Positions 16,813-25,078 of a stretch of DNA of 64,000 nt are shown in pieces. A program made the position numbers and the translations under genes. Under the pieces are notes generated by a model. It saw only the letters and a list, made by a program, of their open reading frames with translations, did not search any database and was not told where the DNA came from. The DNA comes from Pseudonocardia humida (GTDB taxonomy: Bacteria; Actinomycetota; Actinomycetes; Mycobacteriales; Pseudonocardiaceae): positions 1 to 64,000 of the forward strand of contig NZ_JAGSOV010000050.1 of assembly GCF_023898865.1 (NCBI RefSeq). The letters are read 5' to 3'. The number at the start of each line of letters is the position of its first letter. Positions within the stretch are counted from its first letter, which is position 1.

Positions 16813-17430
16813 ATGGCTGTGCGAACAACGGTGTCATCAACAGCGGTGTCGATACGGGGGGTGCGGCTGCTGGTCGTGCTGGTGGCGGGCCTCGCGCTGG
16901 TCGGGTGCACGCAGGCGGTCGGCGGCGGAGGGGCGAGCGCCGACGGCCCGGCGACTGCGGCCGGCGAGCCGGTCGCCGAGCTGCCCGTGCTCAGCTCGCG
17001 CTACGCGGTGGACGAGACCGACGGGCAGCCCGTCGCCGTGCGCGTCGACCTGAACGAGGTGCGGGTCATCGAGCAGGTCCTGCAGGTCACCTTCACCGCC
17101 CGCAACACGAACGCGCCCGCCCGCGGCGACGCGCCGCCGGGCCGCTGGCAGGTGGCCGACTTCTTCGGCGACGGCGTCGCCGCCGCCGACGCCCTGGACG
17201 CCGTCGACGGCGTCTACGTCGTCGACCCGGTGCACACCACCCGCCACCTGCCCGGACGCAACCCGGACGGCCAGTGCCTGTGCAGCGGCGGGCTCACCGA
17301 CGTGTCCGTGCTGCCCGGCGACGGCGCGGTGCTCACCGCCACCTTCGCCGCGCCCACCCCCGACGTCCAGGTCGTCAACGTGCACGTGCCGCGGGTCGGG
17401 GAGTTCACCGGGGTCCGGGTGGAGCGGTGA
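16813..17430 (+). CDS. secreted lipoprotein of unknown function
   Basis: An N-terminal hydrophobic segment ends in the lipobox LVGC at about residue 32, followed by a Gly/Ala-rich linker, so the protein should be lipid-anchored outside the membrane. The remaining 150 residues look like a beta-rich domain (FTARNTNAPARGDAPPGRWQVADFF) and contain a CLC pair that might be oxidised. No family is recognised. The stop overlaps the start of the OmpA-domain gene (GTGA), so the two are coupled and probably work together at the cell surface. Confidence 0.75.
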   Translation: MAVRTTVSSTAVSIRGVRLLVVLVAGLALVGCTQAVGGGGASADGPATAAGEPVAELPVLSSRYAVDETDGQPVAVRVDLNEVRVIEQVLQVTFTARNTNAPARGDAPPGRWQVADFFGDGVAAADALDAVDGVYVVDPVHTTRHLPGRNPDGQCLCSGGLTDVSVLPGDGAVLTATFAAPTPDVQVVNVHVPRVGEFTGVRVER

Positions 17431-17963
17431 GGGCCGGGCGCTGGGTCGCCGCCGCCGCGATCGCCGCGGCGGTGGCCGTCGCCGCGCCGGCCACCGCGCC
17501 GGCCGGCGGCCCGGACGGCGACGTGCGGATCGACCCGCCGCTGGTCAAGCCGAACGCGGTCTACCCGGTCGAGGACATCGTGTTCCCCACCGCGACCGCC
17601 GACGGCGCCGTGGTCGAGGGCGGCGGCTCGGTTCAGATGTCCGCCGATGTCATGTTCGCCTTCGACCGCGCCGAGCTGACCCAGCGCGCCCGCGACGAGC
17701 TCGCCCGGATCGTGCCGATGCTGCAGGCCGCCGGCTCGACCCGGGTCGAGGTCGTCGGCCACACCGACGACCGCGGCGCCGACGACTACAACCTGCTGCT
17801 CTCGCAGGCCAGGGCCGACGCCGTGCGCGCGGAGCTGGCCGCGGCGCTCGGCCCGGCGGTCGCGGTCACCGCCACCGGCAAGGGCGAGACCGAGCCCGTC
17901 AGCGACAACGCCACCGAAGCCGGCCGCTCACTCAACCGGCGGGTCGAGATCGTCTACGCCTGA
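17427..17963 (+). CDS. OmpA-family peptidoglycan-binding protein
   Basis: This 178-residue protein has a signal peptide (WVAAAAIAAAVAVAAPATAPA) and a C-terminal OmpA-like domain. The domain has FAFDRAELTQRARDEL, the core VEVVGHTDDRGADDYNLLLSQARADAV and the closing RSLNRRVEIVY, which include the Asp and Arg that hold diaminopimelate. It should bind peptidoglycan non-covalently. Translation is coupled to the preceding lipoprotein gene. Such pairs occur in actinobacteria without a classical outer membrane; the role of this one is not known. Confidence 0.87.
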   Translation: MRAGRWVAAAAIAAAVAVAAPATAPAGGPDGDVRIDPPLVKPNAVYPVEDIVFPTATADGAVVEGGGSVQMSADVMFAFDRAELTQRARDELARIVPMLQAAGSTRVEVVGHTDDRGADDYNLLLSQARADAVRAELAAALGPAVAVTATGKGETEPVSDNATEAGRSLNRRVEIVYA

Positions 17964-18063
17964 CCGGCCGCGTTGCGATCACTCATCCGCGCTCGTAATT
18001 TCGGGTGGGAGCGGCTCGGCGCGGCGCGTCCGGTCGGCGTACCTCGACGGCGAGGAGCGGATC

Positions 18064-19464
18064 GTGGACCGGATGAGCGCGACGGACGCCGGGTTCTTCT
18101 TCGCCGAGGGCGAGAACACCCCCATGCACGTGGGTTCGGTGTCGGTGTTCGAGGGGCCCGCGCCCACCTACGGCGACCTGGTCCGGCTGCTGCTGGGCAA
18201 GCTGCCCCAGGTGCCGCGCTACCGCCAGCGGGTGCGCACCGTCCCGCTGCACCTCGGTCGCCCGCTGTGGGTCGACGACGAGCACTTCCAGATCCTCTAC
18301 CACGTCCGGCACACCGCGGTGCCCCGCCCGGGCAGCGCCGAGCAGCTGCGCAACCTGGCGGGCCGGGTCCTCGGGCAGCGCCTGGACATGGCCAAACCGC
18401 TGTGGGAGGTGTGGCTGGTCGAGGGGCTGGCCGACGACCGCTGGGCGATCATCTCCAAGGTCCACCACTGCATGGTCGACGGCGTCGCCAGCACCGACCT
18501 GCTGCAGCTGATCTTCGACGTCGACCCGGACGCCCCGCACCCGGAGCCGACCGGGTGGACGCCGGAGGCAGGCCCGTCGTCGGTGGCCACCCTGGTCGGG
18601 GGCGTGCGGGAGCTCGTCGAGCAGCCGGTGCGGCAGCTGACCGGCAGCCTGCGGCACGCCGCCCAGGACCCCGCCGACCTGCTGCGCCGCGGCCGCGCGC
18701 TGGGCTCGCTCGTCCCCGGCCTGGCCCGGCGGATCAGCACCCCGACCCCCCGCTCGCTCAACGGCCCCATCGGCCCGCACCGGCGCTGGGTCTGGGTCGA
18801 CGCCACCCTCGACGAGGTCAAACGGGTCCGGCGGGCGCACGGCGGCACGGTGAACGACATCGTGCTGGCCGCCGTGACCACCGGCTTCCGCGACCTGGTG
18901 GCCGCCCGCGGCGAGCTCGCCGACGACGTGGTGGTGCGGACCATGGTGCCGGTCTCGGTCCGCCGCCCCGGCGAGCACGGCGTGCTCGACAACCAGATCT
19001 CGGCCGTCTTCGTCGACCTCCCGGTCGCCGAACCCGACCCGCTCATCCGGCTCGCGTCCCTGCGCAGGCAGATGGACGAGCACAAGCGGCTCATGGGCGT
19101 CGTCGACGCGCGCAGCATCATCGCGATGGGCGAGTTCGTCGCGCCGACCCTGATGGCCGTGGGCACCCGGGCCGCGGCCCGCACCAGCCAGCCGTTCATG
19201 CAGGTCACCACGACGAACGTGCCCGGCCCCCGGCGCCCGCTGTACGTGCTGGGCCGGCAGATGCAGGCCCTGCACGCCTACGTGCCGATCAACATGGGCA
19301 GCCGGGTCTCGATCGGGATCTACTCCTACCTGGGCGCGCTCACCTTCGGCGTCAACGCCGACTTCGACGCCTTCCCCGACGTCGACGTGCTGGCCGACGG
19401 CATCCGCGAGGGCCTGGCCACCCTCGCCGACCCCACGGTGAGCCCCGTCCGCCGGGCGACCTGA
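18064..19464 (+). CDS. wax ester synthase / diacylglycerol acyltransferase (WS/DGAT)
   Basis: This 466-residue protein has the family active-site motif HHCMVDG at about 133-139, where the second His is the catalytic base, and the N-terminal block MSATDAGFFFAEGENTPMHVG. The C-terminal FMQVTTTNVPGPRRPLYVLG and IGIYSYLGALTFGVNAD blocks complete the DUF1298-type domain. It should esterify acyl-CoA to a fatty alcohol or diacylglycerol, making storage lipid. The GTG at 18064 has GAGGAG at about 18051-18056. The single-chain carboxylase and acyl-CoA genes nearby make a lipid-storage theme plausible. Confidence 0.9.
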   Translation: MDRMSATDAGFFFAEGENTPMHVGSVSVFEGPAPTYGDLVRLLLGKLPQVPRYRQRVRTVPLHLGRPLWVDDEHFQILYHVRHTAVPRPGSAEQLRNLAGRVLGQRLDMAKPLWEVWLVEGLADDRWAIISKVHHCMVDGVASTDLLQLIFDVDPDAPHPEPTGWTPEAGPSSVATLVGGVRELVEQPVRQLTGSLRHAAQDPADLLRRGRALGSLVPGLARRISTPTPRSLNGPIGPHRRWVWVDATLDEVKRVRRAHGGTVNDIVLAAVTTGFRDLVAARGELADDVVVRTMVPVSVRRPGEHGVLDNQISAVFVDLPVAEPDPLIRLASLRRQMDEHKRLMGVVDARSIIAMGEFVAPTLMAVGTRAAARTSQPFMQVTTTNVPGPRRPLYVLGRQMQALHAYVPINMGSRVSIGIYSYLGALTFGVNADFDAFPDVDVLADGIREGLATLADPTVSPVRRAT

Positions 19465-19486
19465 CCCTCCCGCCTGGCCCTGTCGT

Positions 19487-19554
19487 CGTCGCAGGGTCTT
19501 CGTACCCGGCGCAAGGCCCCAGGGGTCTGCGCCGGGTAGGCGGCCTCTGCGACG
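19487..19554. terminator. two-tier hairpin between convergent genes
   Basis: Inner arms TACCCGGCGCA (19503-19513) and TGCGCCGGGTA (19528-19538) pair perfectly. Outer arms CGTCGCAG (19487-19494) and CTGCGACG (19547-19554) pair around them. It lies between the convergent wax ester synthase and acyltransferase genes and probably stops transcription in both directions. Confidence 0.7.
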
Positions 19555-19566
19555 TGCGTCGGCCGG

Positions 19567-20145
19567 TCAGATGCGGCGCCAGCCGTCGGGGATGTCGAGC
19601 TCGCGCAGGACCTTGGCCGGGGTGCCGCCGGCGACGACCTTGGCCGGGACGTCGCCGCGGACGACCGACCCGGCGGCGATCACCGAGTGGTCGCCGATGG
19701 TGGTGCCGGGCAGGACGGTGACGCCGCGGCCGAGCCAGACGTCGTCGCCGATCGTGATGGGGGCGACCCGGCGCCCGCGGCCCGGCTCGATCTGGTGCAT
19801 GTCGTCGTCGACGATGCTGACCAGCGGGCCGACCAGCACCGAGTCGCCGATGACGATCCGCTCGCCGGCCACGATGTCCACGCCGTAGTTCAGGAAGCAG
19901 CCGGTGCCGATGCGCAGCTCGGCGCCCGCCCGCACCTCGATCTTGGTCGGGAACGGCATCCCGTCGATCGTGAGCGCGCGGCCCAGGTGCAGCGCGCCGG
20001 AGTTGGCGATCCGCACCTTCCCGCGGATGCGGGGCGGGGACGCGCAGCTGGTGGCCCGTCGGGCCGGTCCGAGCAGCCCGCGCACGGCGGGCACGACCTC
20101 CCCCGGCTGGGCCAGCACCGTGCGCGCCCGGCTCACCAACGACAT
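19567..20145 (-). CDS. hexapeptide-repeat acyltransferase (LbH family)
   Basis: This 192-residue protein has left-handed beta-helix hexapeptide repeats throughout the second half: VRAGAELRIGTGCFLNYG, ERIVIGDSVLVGP, APITIGDDVWLGRGVTVLPG. It ends with PAKVVAGGTPAKVLREL, as in maltose/galactoside O-acetyltransferases. It should transfer an acetyl group to a sugar hydroxyl. It opens the polysaccharide region. An intergenic palindrome and the deacetylase gene lie upstream on the same strand. Confidence 0.85.
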   Translation of the reverse strand: MSLVSRARTVLAQPGEVVPAVRGLLGPARRATSCASPPRIRGKVRIANSGALHLGRALTIDGMPFPTKIEVRAGAELRIGTGCFLNYGVDIVAGERIVIGDSVLVGPLVSIVDDDMHQIEPGRGRRVAPITIGDDVWLGRGVTVLPGTTIGDHSVIAAGSVVRGDVPAKVVAGGTPAKVLRELDIPDGWRRI

Positions 20146-20187
20146 CGCGACCGCCCTCCACCCCGACCACCGTCAACATAGGACCAA

Positions 20188-20254
20188 CCCGTCGAGAACG
20201 AACCTGTCGCCGGTTTGAATCGATTCAAACGACAACGAGTTCGTTCTCGACGGG
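20188..20254. repeat. composite intergenic palindrome
   Basis: The centre is the perfect 18-base palindrome GTTTGAATCGATTCAAAC (20213-20230). The outer arms CCCGTCGAGAACGAAC (20188-20203) and GTTCGTTCTCGACGGG (20239-20254) also pair perfectly. The outer arm is shared with the hairpin at 7878-7942. It ends 2 bases from the deacetylase stop and could also work as a terminator. Confidence 0.75.
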
Positions 20255-20255
20255 G

Positions 20256-21254
20256 TCAGGCGTAGCGGCGGGGGGCGCCGAAGACCGCCGGGAGGGCGGC
20301 GGTCGCGCGGATGACCGTGGCGCTCTCCCCGAAGACCCCGACCCGCCGCACGTCGAACGGGTCGGTGCCGCGGCGGCCGTTCAGCCCGCCGCAGAAGCTG
20401 TACGCCCGCCGCACCCCGGCGGCGCGCAGGGCGTCGCGGGTGGCGTCGTCGAAGCTGTCGGAGGCGCCGACCGGGTAGGCGAACGTGTCGACGTCCTCGT
20501 CCAGCTCCTCGCGCAGCCTGCCCATCGACTGCGACACCTCGACGCGCTGCGCCTCGGCGTCCAGTGTGGACAGGATCGGGTGGGTGACGGTGTGCCCGCC
20601 CACCTCCATGCCGTCGCGGCGCAGCCCGCGCACGTCGTCCCAGCTCATCCACCGGTCCTTCGCCTCGCCGACGTCCGGGCGCTCGCGGCCGGTGACGCCG
20701 GACAACCAGTCGAGGAACTCCTCGCCGCGCTCGCCGGCGCGCGCCTTGTAGGCACCGTTGAGGAGCCTGCGGACGTCGTCGGGGGAGTGGCCGCTCGGGT
20801 CGAGGCCGTCGGGCAGCCACTCGCACGGGGCCAGGCCGTCGGCCGGGACGCCGCGGGAGAGCCAGGCGATCTCGTCCCACCAGGCGTGGCGGGGGTGGTC
20901 GACGTAGCCGGTGGTGACGAAGAACGAGCCGGTCACCCCGTGCGCCGCGAACACCTGCGCGGCCAGCAGCTCGTCGGCGTAGCCGTCGTCGACGGTCAGC
21001 GCGATCCGCCGGGACGGGCGCCCGTCGCGCAGGTCGGCCGAGCCGGCCGCGACGATCTCGAACCGGTCGGCGAGCAGCCCGACCTGGGTGTCGAGGTCCT
21101 CGACGGTCGCGCTGAACAGGTCGGGGTCGTCGAGCTCTGTGGGCCGGCCGATGCGGTGGTAGTTGAAGACCAGCAGCCCGCGCCAGGACAGCCGGGCGAG
21201 TCGGTCGAGGCCTGCGGTGCACAGGAGCGCGGCGAGCTTCTCGGTGCGCGACAT
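20256..21254 (-). CDS. polysaccharide deacetylase (NodB domain)
   Basis: This 332-residue carbohydrate esterase family 4-type protein has motif 1, LTVDDGYADE, with the catalytic and metal-binding aspartates, and motif 2, VGGHTVTHPILS, with the two metal-binding histidines. A long insert between them (YVDHPRHAWWDEIAWLSRG) is seen in the longer actinobacterial members. No clear signal peptide is present, so it may act on a cytoplasmic lipid-linked sugar. It should remove N- or O-acetyl groups from the polymer or its precursor, opposing the neighbouring acetyltransferase. Confidence 0.87.
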   Translation of the reverse strand: MSRTEKLAALLCTAGLDRLARLSWRGLLVFNYHRIGRPTELDDPDLFSATVEDLDTQVGLLADRFEIVAAGSADLRDGRPSRRIALTVDDGYADELLAAQVFAAHGVTGSFFVTTGYVDHPRHAWWDEIAWLSRGVPADGLAPCEWLPDGLDPSGHSPDDVRRLLNGAYKARAGERGEEFLDWLSGVTGRERPDVGEAKDRWMSWDDVRGLRRDGMEVGGHTVTHPILSTLDAEAQRVEVSQSMGRLREELDEDVDTFAYPVGASDSFDDATRDALRAAGVRRAYSFCGGLNGRRGTDPFDVRRVGVFGESATVIRATAALPAVFGAPRRYA

Positions 21255-21337
21255 GGCGCCATTATGGGCGGCTGTCCGGTCGGTGACGTTCGGCTATCCG
21301 GGCAGGTGAGGTGCGTCTTACCGGACGGACACAGCAC

Positions 21338-21343
21338 TAGGGT
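21338..21343 (+). promoter_or_regulatory. -10 box of a leaderless promoter
   Basis: TAGGGT at 21338-21343 is followed by exactly 7 bases and then the GTG start at 21351, the spacing expected if transcription begins at the start codon. No ribosome site is present, which agrees with a leaderless message. Confidence 0.55.
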
Positions 21344-21350
21344 GTGGCCC

Positions 21351-22316
21351 GTGCGCGCAGTCGTCACCGGCGGGGCCGGTTTCATCGGATCGACCATCGT
21401 GGACGCCCTCGTCGCGGACGGCACCGAGGTGCTCGTCGTCGACGACATGAGCCACGGCTTCCCGGCCAACCTGGAGGCCGCGATCGGCGGCGGGGGCGCC
21501 CGGCTGGTCGAGCTGGACATCCGCGACGGCGAGCGGCTGACCCGCGAGGTCACCGCGTTCGCCCCCGACCTGGTGTTCCACCTGGCCGCCCAGATCGACG
21601 TGCGGACGTCGATGGTCCAGCCGGCGCGGGACGCCTCGGTCAACATCGTCGGCTCGCTCAACGTGTTCACCGCGGCCGCGGCGGCCGGGGTGCGCCGGGT
21701 CGTGAACACCTCCACGGGCGGGGCGATGTACGGGGTGGCGGAGGTCGTGCCGACCCCGGAGACCGAGCCCCCCGCGCCGATATCCGGGTACGGGATGAGC
21801 AAGAACACCGCCGAGCGCTACGCCCGCTGGTTCGGCGAGCACCACGGCCTGGACGTGGCCACCCTGCGCTACGGCAACGTCTACGGTCCCCGCCAGGACC
21901 CGCGCGGCGACGCCGGAGTGATCGCGATCTTCTGCGGCGCGGTGCTCGACGGCCGCCGTCCGACGATCTTCGGCGACGGCACGCAGACCCGCGACTACGT
22001 CTTCGTCGGCGACATCGCCGCCGCCAACCTGGCGGTGGCTCGGGCCGAGAACCTGACCCACGACGTGTTCAACGTCGGCACCGGGCAGGAGGTGTCGCTG
22101 CTGGAGCTGGTGGCGGCGATCGCCGAGGCGGCGGGTGTCGACCCGGCCGACTTCGTCCCGGTGCACGAGCCGGCGCGCGACGGCGAGCTGCTCCGCAGCT
22201 GCCTGGACGTCTCCCGGGCGCGGGCGGACTTCGGGCTGGCCCCGCCCATCGAGCTGACCGAGGGCCTGCGCCGCACGCTCGACTGGGTGCGCGCGCTCCC
22301 GCCCGTCACCGCGTGA
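21351..22316 (+). CDS. NAD-dependent nucleotide-sugar epimerase/dehydratase
   Basis: This 321-residue extended SDR has the NAD loop VVTGGAGFIGST at the extreme N-terminus, an acidic residue after strand 2 (VLVVDDMSHG) for NAD preference, and the catalytic YGMSK. The substrate-side blocks are LRYGNVYGPRQ and IFGDGTQTRDYVFVGDIA. It is close to UDP-glucose 4-epimerases and related 4-epimerases, and should supply a nucleotide sugar to the glycosyltransferases around it. Its stop overlaps the next start (GTGA). GTG 21342 is in frame as an alternative start. Confidence 0.85.
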   Translation: MRAVVTGGAGFIGSTIVDALVADGTEVLVVDDMSHGFPANLEAAIGGGGARLVELDIRDGERLTREVTAFAPDLVFHLAAQIDVRTSMVQPARDASVNIVGSLNVFTAAAAAGVRRVVNTSTGGAMYGVAEVVPTPETEPPAPISGYGMSKNTAERYARWFGEHHGLDVATLRYGNVYGPRQDPRGDAGVIAIFCGAVLDGRRPTIFGDGTQTRDYVFVGDIAAANLAVARAENLTHDVFNVGTGQEVSLLELVAAIAEAAGVDPADFVPVHEPARDGELLRSCLDVSRARADFGLAPPIELTEGLRRTLDWVRALPPVTA

Positions 22317-23488
22317 GCGCCGCCCGCAGGATCGCGTTCGTCGAGTTCTCGCCGTCGGGCGGGCTGTTCCAGTTCGCCGTGCAGCTGGGGGAGGCGCTCG
22401 CCGAGCAGGGCCACGACGTGCACCTCTACACCGGTCCGCGCCCCGAGCTGTCGGCCCGGCACCCGGGCTTCCGCATCCACGCCGCCCTCCCGACGTGGCA
22501 CCCCCTCGACGAGAAGCCCCGCGGCCCGCTGCTGCGCAAGGCCCGCCGGGTGGTGCGCGCCGGGCAGCTGGTGCTGGCCTGGCTGGTGCTGCTGGCCCGG
22601 CTGCGCCGCGACCGCCCGGACGCGGTGTTCTTCTCGACCTGGCGCTTCGCCCTCGACGCGCTCGGCGTGCTCGCGCTCGACCGCCTCCTGCCGCGCACCC
22701 TGCTGGGCATCGTCGCCCACGAGCCCCGGGTGATGACCGACGCCGACACCACGAAGGCCAAGGCGGGCCCGGTCTTCGACCGGGCGCTCCCGGCCGCGTG
22801 GCGGGCGATGGACCTGTGCTTCACCCTCGGCGACGAGGCCCGCGACCGCCTGCTCGCGCACTGGGAACCGAGCGGCCCGGTGGTCGTCATCCCGCACGGC
22901 GACGAGTCGGCCCTGCGCGGCGACGCCCCCGTCCCCCCGGTCTCCGAGACCCGCCCGGTGGCCCTGTTCTTCGGCCTGTGGACCGCCTACAAGGGCCTCG
23001 ACGTGCTGCTGGAGGCCTGGCCCGCCGTCCGCGCCGCGGTCCCCGACGCCGAACTGGTGGTCGCCGGCGCGGTCGGCGGCGCCGACCAGGCCGGCATCGA
23101 GGCCAGGGCCCGCGTGGCCGGCGGTGTGACCACCCGCCCCGGCTACGTCCCGAACACCGAGATCCCGACCCTGTTCGGGTCGGCCCGGGTGGTGACCATC
23201 CCGTACCTGCGGGCGAGCCAGAGCGGCGTGGCCCACCTGGCCTTCACGTTCGAGCGCCCGGTCGTGGCCACCACGGTCGGCGACATCCCCAAGGTCGTCC
23301 GGGACGGCGTCTCGGGCCTGCTGGCCCCGCCCGGCGACGCGCCCGCCCTCGCCCAGGCCCTCATCGCGCTGCTCTCCGACCCGGAACGGTCCGAGCAGCT
23401 CGGCCGGGCCGGGGCCGCCTGGCTGGCCGAGACCTCGTCGTGGGCTTCTGTTGCTCGGCGCTTCTCCGAAGGGCTTTCTCAGGTGTGA
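22313..23488 (+). CDS. GT4-type glycosyltransferase
   Basis: This 391-residue protein opens with a GT-B N-terminal strand and glycine-rich loop (FVEFSPSGGLFQFAVQLGEALAEQGHDV) and has a C-terminal Rossmann domain with YLRASQSGVAHLAFTFERPVVATTVGDIPKVV. That matches the donor-binding end of retaining GT4 enzymes. It is translationally coupled to the epimerase, so the two probably act on the same sugar. Donor and acceptor cannot be told from sequence. Confidence 0.85.
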   Translation: MSAARRIAFVEFSPSGGLFQFAVQLGEALAEQGHDVHLYTGPRPELSARHPGFRIHAALPTWHPLDEKPRGPLLRKARRVVRAGQLVLAWLVLLARLRRDRPDAVFFSTWRFALDALGVLALDRLLPRTLLGIVAHEPRVMTDADTTKAKAGPVFDRALPAAWRAMDLCFTLGDEARDRLLAHWEPSGPVVVIPHGDESALRGDAPVPPVSETRPVALFFGLWTAYKGLDVLLEAWPAVRAAVPDAELVVAGAVGGADQAGIEARARVAGGVTTRPGYVPNTEIPTLFGSARVVTIPYLRASQSGVAHLAFTFERPVVATTVGDIPKVVRDGVSGLLAPPGDAPALAQALIALLSDPERSEQLGRAGAAWLAETSSWASVARRFSEGLSQV

Positions 23489-23939
23489 ACGCGCCTCCTT
23501 CGAGGGCTGCACAGGGGCCTCCGGCGGCTCCTGCGCGGAGGGCGATCTCTGATCGAGCAGGGGTCGCTCCCCTGCCCTCACATCGGCCCCGGAGGGCAGC
23601 ACGAAAGCGCTGACCCCCGCCGGCCTGGCATGGCTGGTCATTTTCCGAGGTGTGGCGGGGGCCAGCGGCCGTCCCCAGCGCCAGCCCCTGGGAACTCGCG
23701 TCAGAAGGAACAGGAAGCACGATCGAGCACGCAGGTAGGCGAGAACAGCGAGCACCCGCCGGTGGTCGGACGAACCGGCGCGCGATCGCGGCGCCCATCC
23801 GGGCCGTCGCGGCCGAGCACGGCGCGACCGCCGGGACCGTCGACACGGACAGCGGTGCAGATCGCGGCCGTCGCGAGCCTCTTCCGGCGCTTCGCGCGCT
23901 GCGCCGTTCACCCCTCGCGATCGCCGGGGCCCGGCAGGA
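23489..23939. other. gene-free stretch inside polysaccharide locus
   Basis: No coding region is convincing in these 451 bases between two convergent glycosyltransferase genes. The left part carries the repeat at 23517-23563. The remainder is GC-rich with no clear hairpin or promoter that I can support. Confidence 0.55.
23517..23563. repeat. dispersed intergenic repeat, second locus
   Basis: These 47 bases match 248-294 at 43 positions, including CCTCCGGCGGC at the start and GATCGAGCAGGGG at the end. The copy is 28 bases past the stop of the glycosyltransferase gene ending at 23488. Confidence 0.65.
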
Positions 23940-25067
23940 CTAACGACCCGCGAGCGCCCGATCGTAGACGGCGCGCAGCCGCTCCACCCATCCCCGCGCC
24001 TCGAACCGCTCCAGGAACACCGCACGCCCCGCCGCCCCGAGCCGTGTCCGCAGCGCCGGATCGGTGGCCAGCTTCTGGACCGCCGACGCCACCGCGGCGG
24101 GCTCGGTCGGGGCGATGAGCCCGGTCTCCGGCGTGACGATGTCCGGGATGCCCCCGACGTCGGTGGCCACCGCGGGAACCCCGACGGCCAGCGCGTGGAT
24201 CAGCGTCGTGGGCAGGGCGTCGGCCAGGCTGGTGTGCAGCACCAGGTCGGTCGCCCCGAGCAGCACCGGCACGTCGTCGCGGTAGCCGAGGAACCGCACC
24301 CGCCGCGCCAGGCCCGGGTCGGCGGCCACCCGCGACTCCAGCTCGGCGCGCAGCGGCCCGTCGCCGGCCAGCGCCACGGTCACCGGCAGCTCGGGGTCGA
24401 GCCGCGCGATCGCGTCGAGCAGCAGGTGGTGGCCCTTCTCCGGGCGCATCAGCGACGCGGAGCCGATGAGCAGGCCGTCGTCGGGGACGTCGAGCTCGGC
24501 CCGGATGCGGGCCCGGTCGGCCGCGTCGGGCACGCCGGGGTCGGCCACGCCGTTAGGCAGGACCTCGACGCCCTCCGTCGTCCCCGACAGCTGCTGGTAC
24601 CAGCGCATCTGCGAGTGCGAGACGGCGAGCGTGCGGGTGGCGAAGCGGCGCCGCCCGAGCAGCCCGGCGGTGCGCTTGTAGCGGGCCATCCGGGTGGCCG
24701 GCGCGTCCTCGATGACGTGCAGCGTGGACACCACCGGCACCTTCAGCCGCGCCCCGGCGAGCGCCCCGACGAGGTCGGCGTGCTTGAGGTGGGTGTGGAT
24801 GACCTGCACCTGGTAGCCGCGCAGCACCGCGGTGGCCCGGGTGACCGCGCGCGGGTCCCAGCGGTCCAGCTCCAGCTGGACGACGGGGAAGCCCAGCGAC
24901 GCGAGGGTGCGCGCGTGCACCGGGTCGGGGTGCGGGGAGAGCCCGAGGAACACCGGGTCGAGCCCGCCGGCGTCGGCCGCGGCGGCCAGTTCGACGAGCA
25001 CGTTCTCGGCGCCGCCGGGACCGAGCGAGTGGATCAGGTGGGCGACCCGCAGCGGGCTCTGGGACAT
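23940..25067 (-). CDS. GT4-type glycosyltransferase
   Basis: This 375-residue GT-B protein has the N-terminal loop HLIHSLGPGGAENVLVELA and the C-terminal SLADALPTTLIHALAVGVPAVATDVGGIPDIV, where the EX7E-like donor site normally lies; here the first acidic position is in LADA. VIHTHLKHADLVG is the usual mid-domain block. The ATG at 25067 has AGGGGA upstream. It lies 11 bases after the polymerase gene and is the last gene of a four-gene run (28050-29189, 27274-28029, 25079-27166, this one) that reads leftward. Confidence 0.87.
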   Translation of the reverse strand: MSQSPLRVAHLIHSLGPGGAENVLVELAAAADAGGLDPVFLGLSPHPDPVHARTLASLGFPVVQLELDRWDPRAVTRATAVLRGYQVQVIHTHLKHADLVGALAGARLKVPVVSTLHVIEDAPATRMARYKRTAGLLGRRRFATRTLAVSHSQMRWYQQLSGTTEGVEVLPNGVADPGVPDAADRARIRAELDVPDDGLLIGSASLMRPEKGHHLLLDAIARLDPELPVTVALAGDGPLRAELESRVAADPGLARRVRFLGYRDDVPVLLGATDLVLHTSLADALPTTLIHALAVGVPAVATDVGGIPDIVTPETGLIAPTEPAAVASAVQKLATDPALRTRLGAAGRAVFLERFEARGWVERLRAVYDRALAGR

Positions 25068-25078
25068 CGGCGTTCCCC

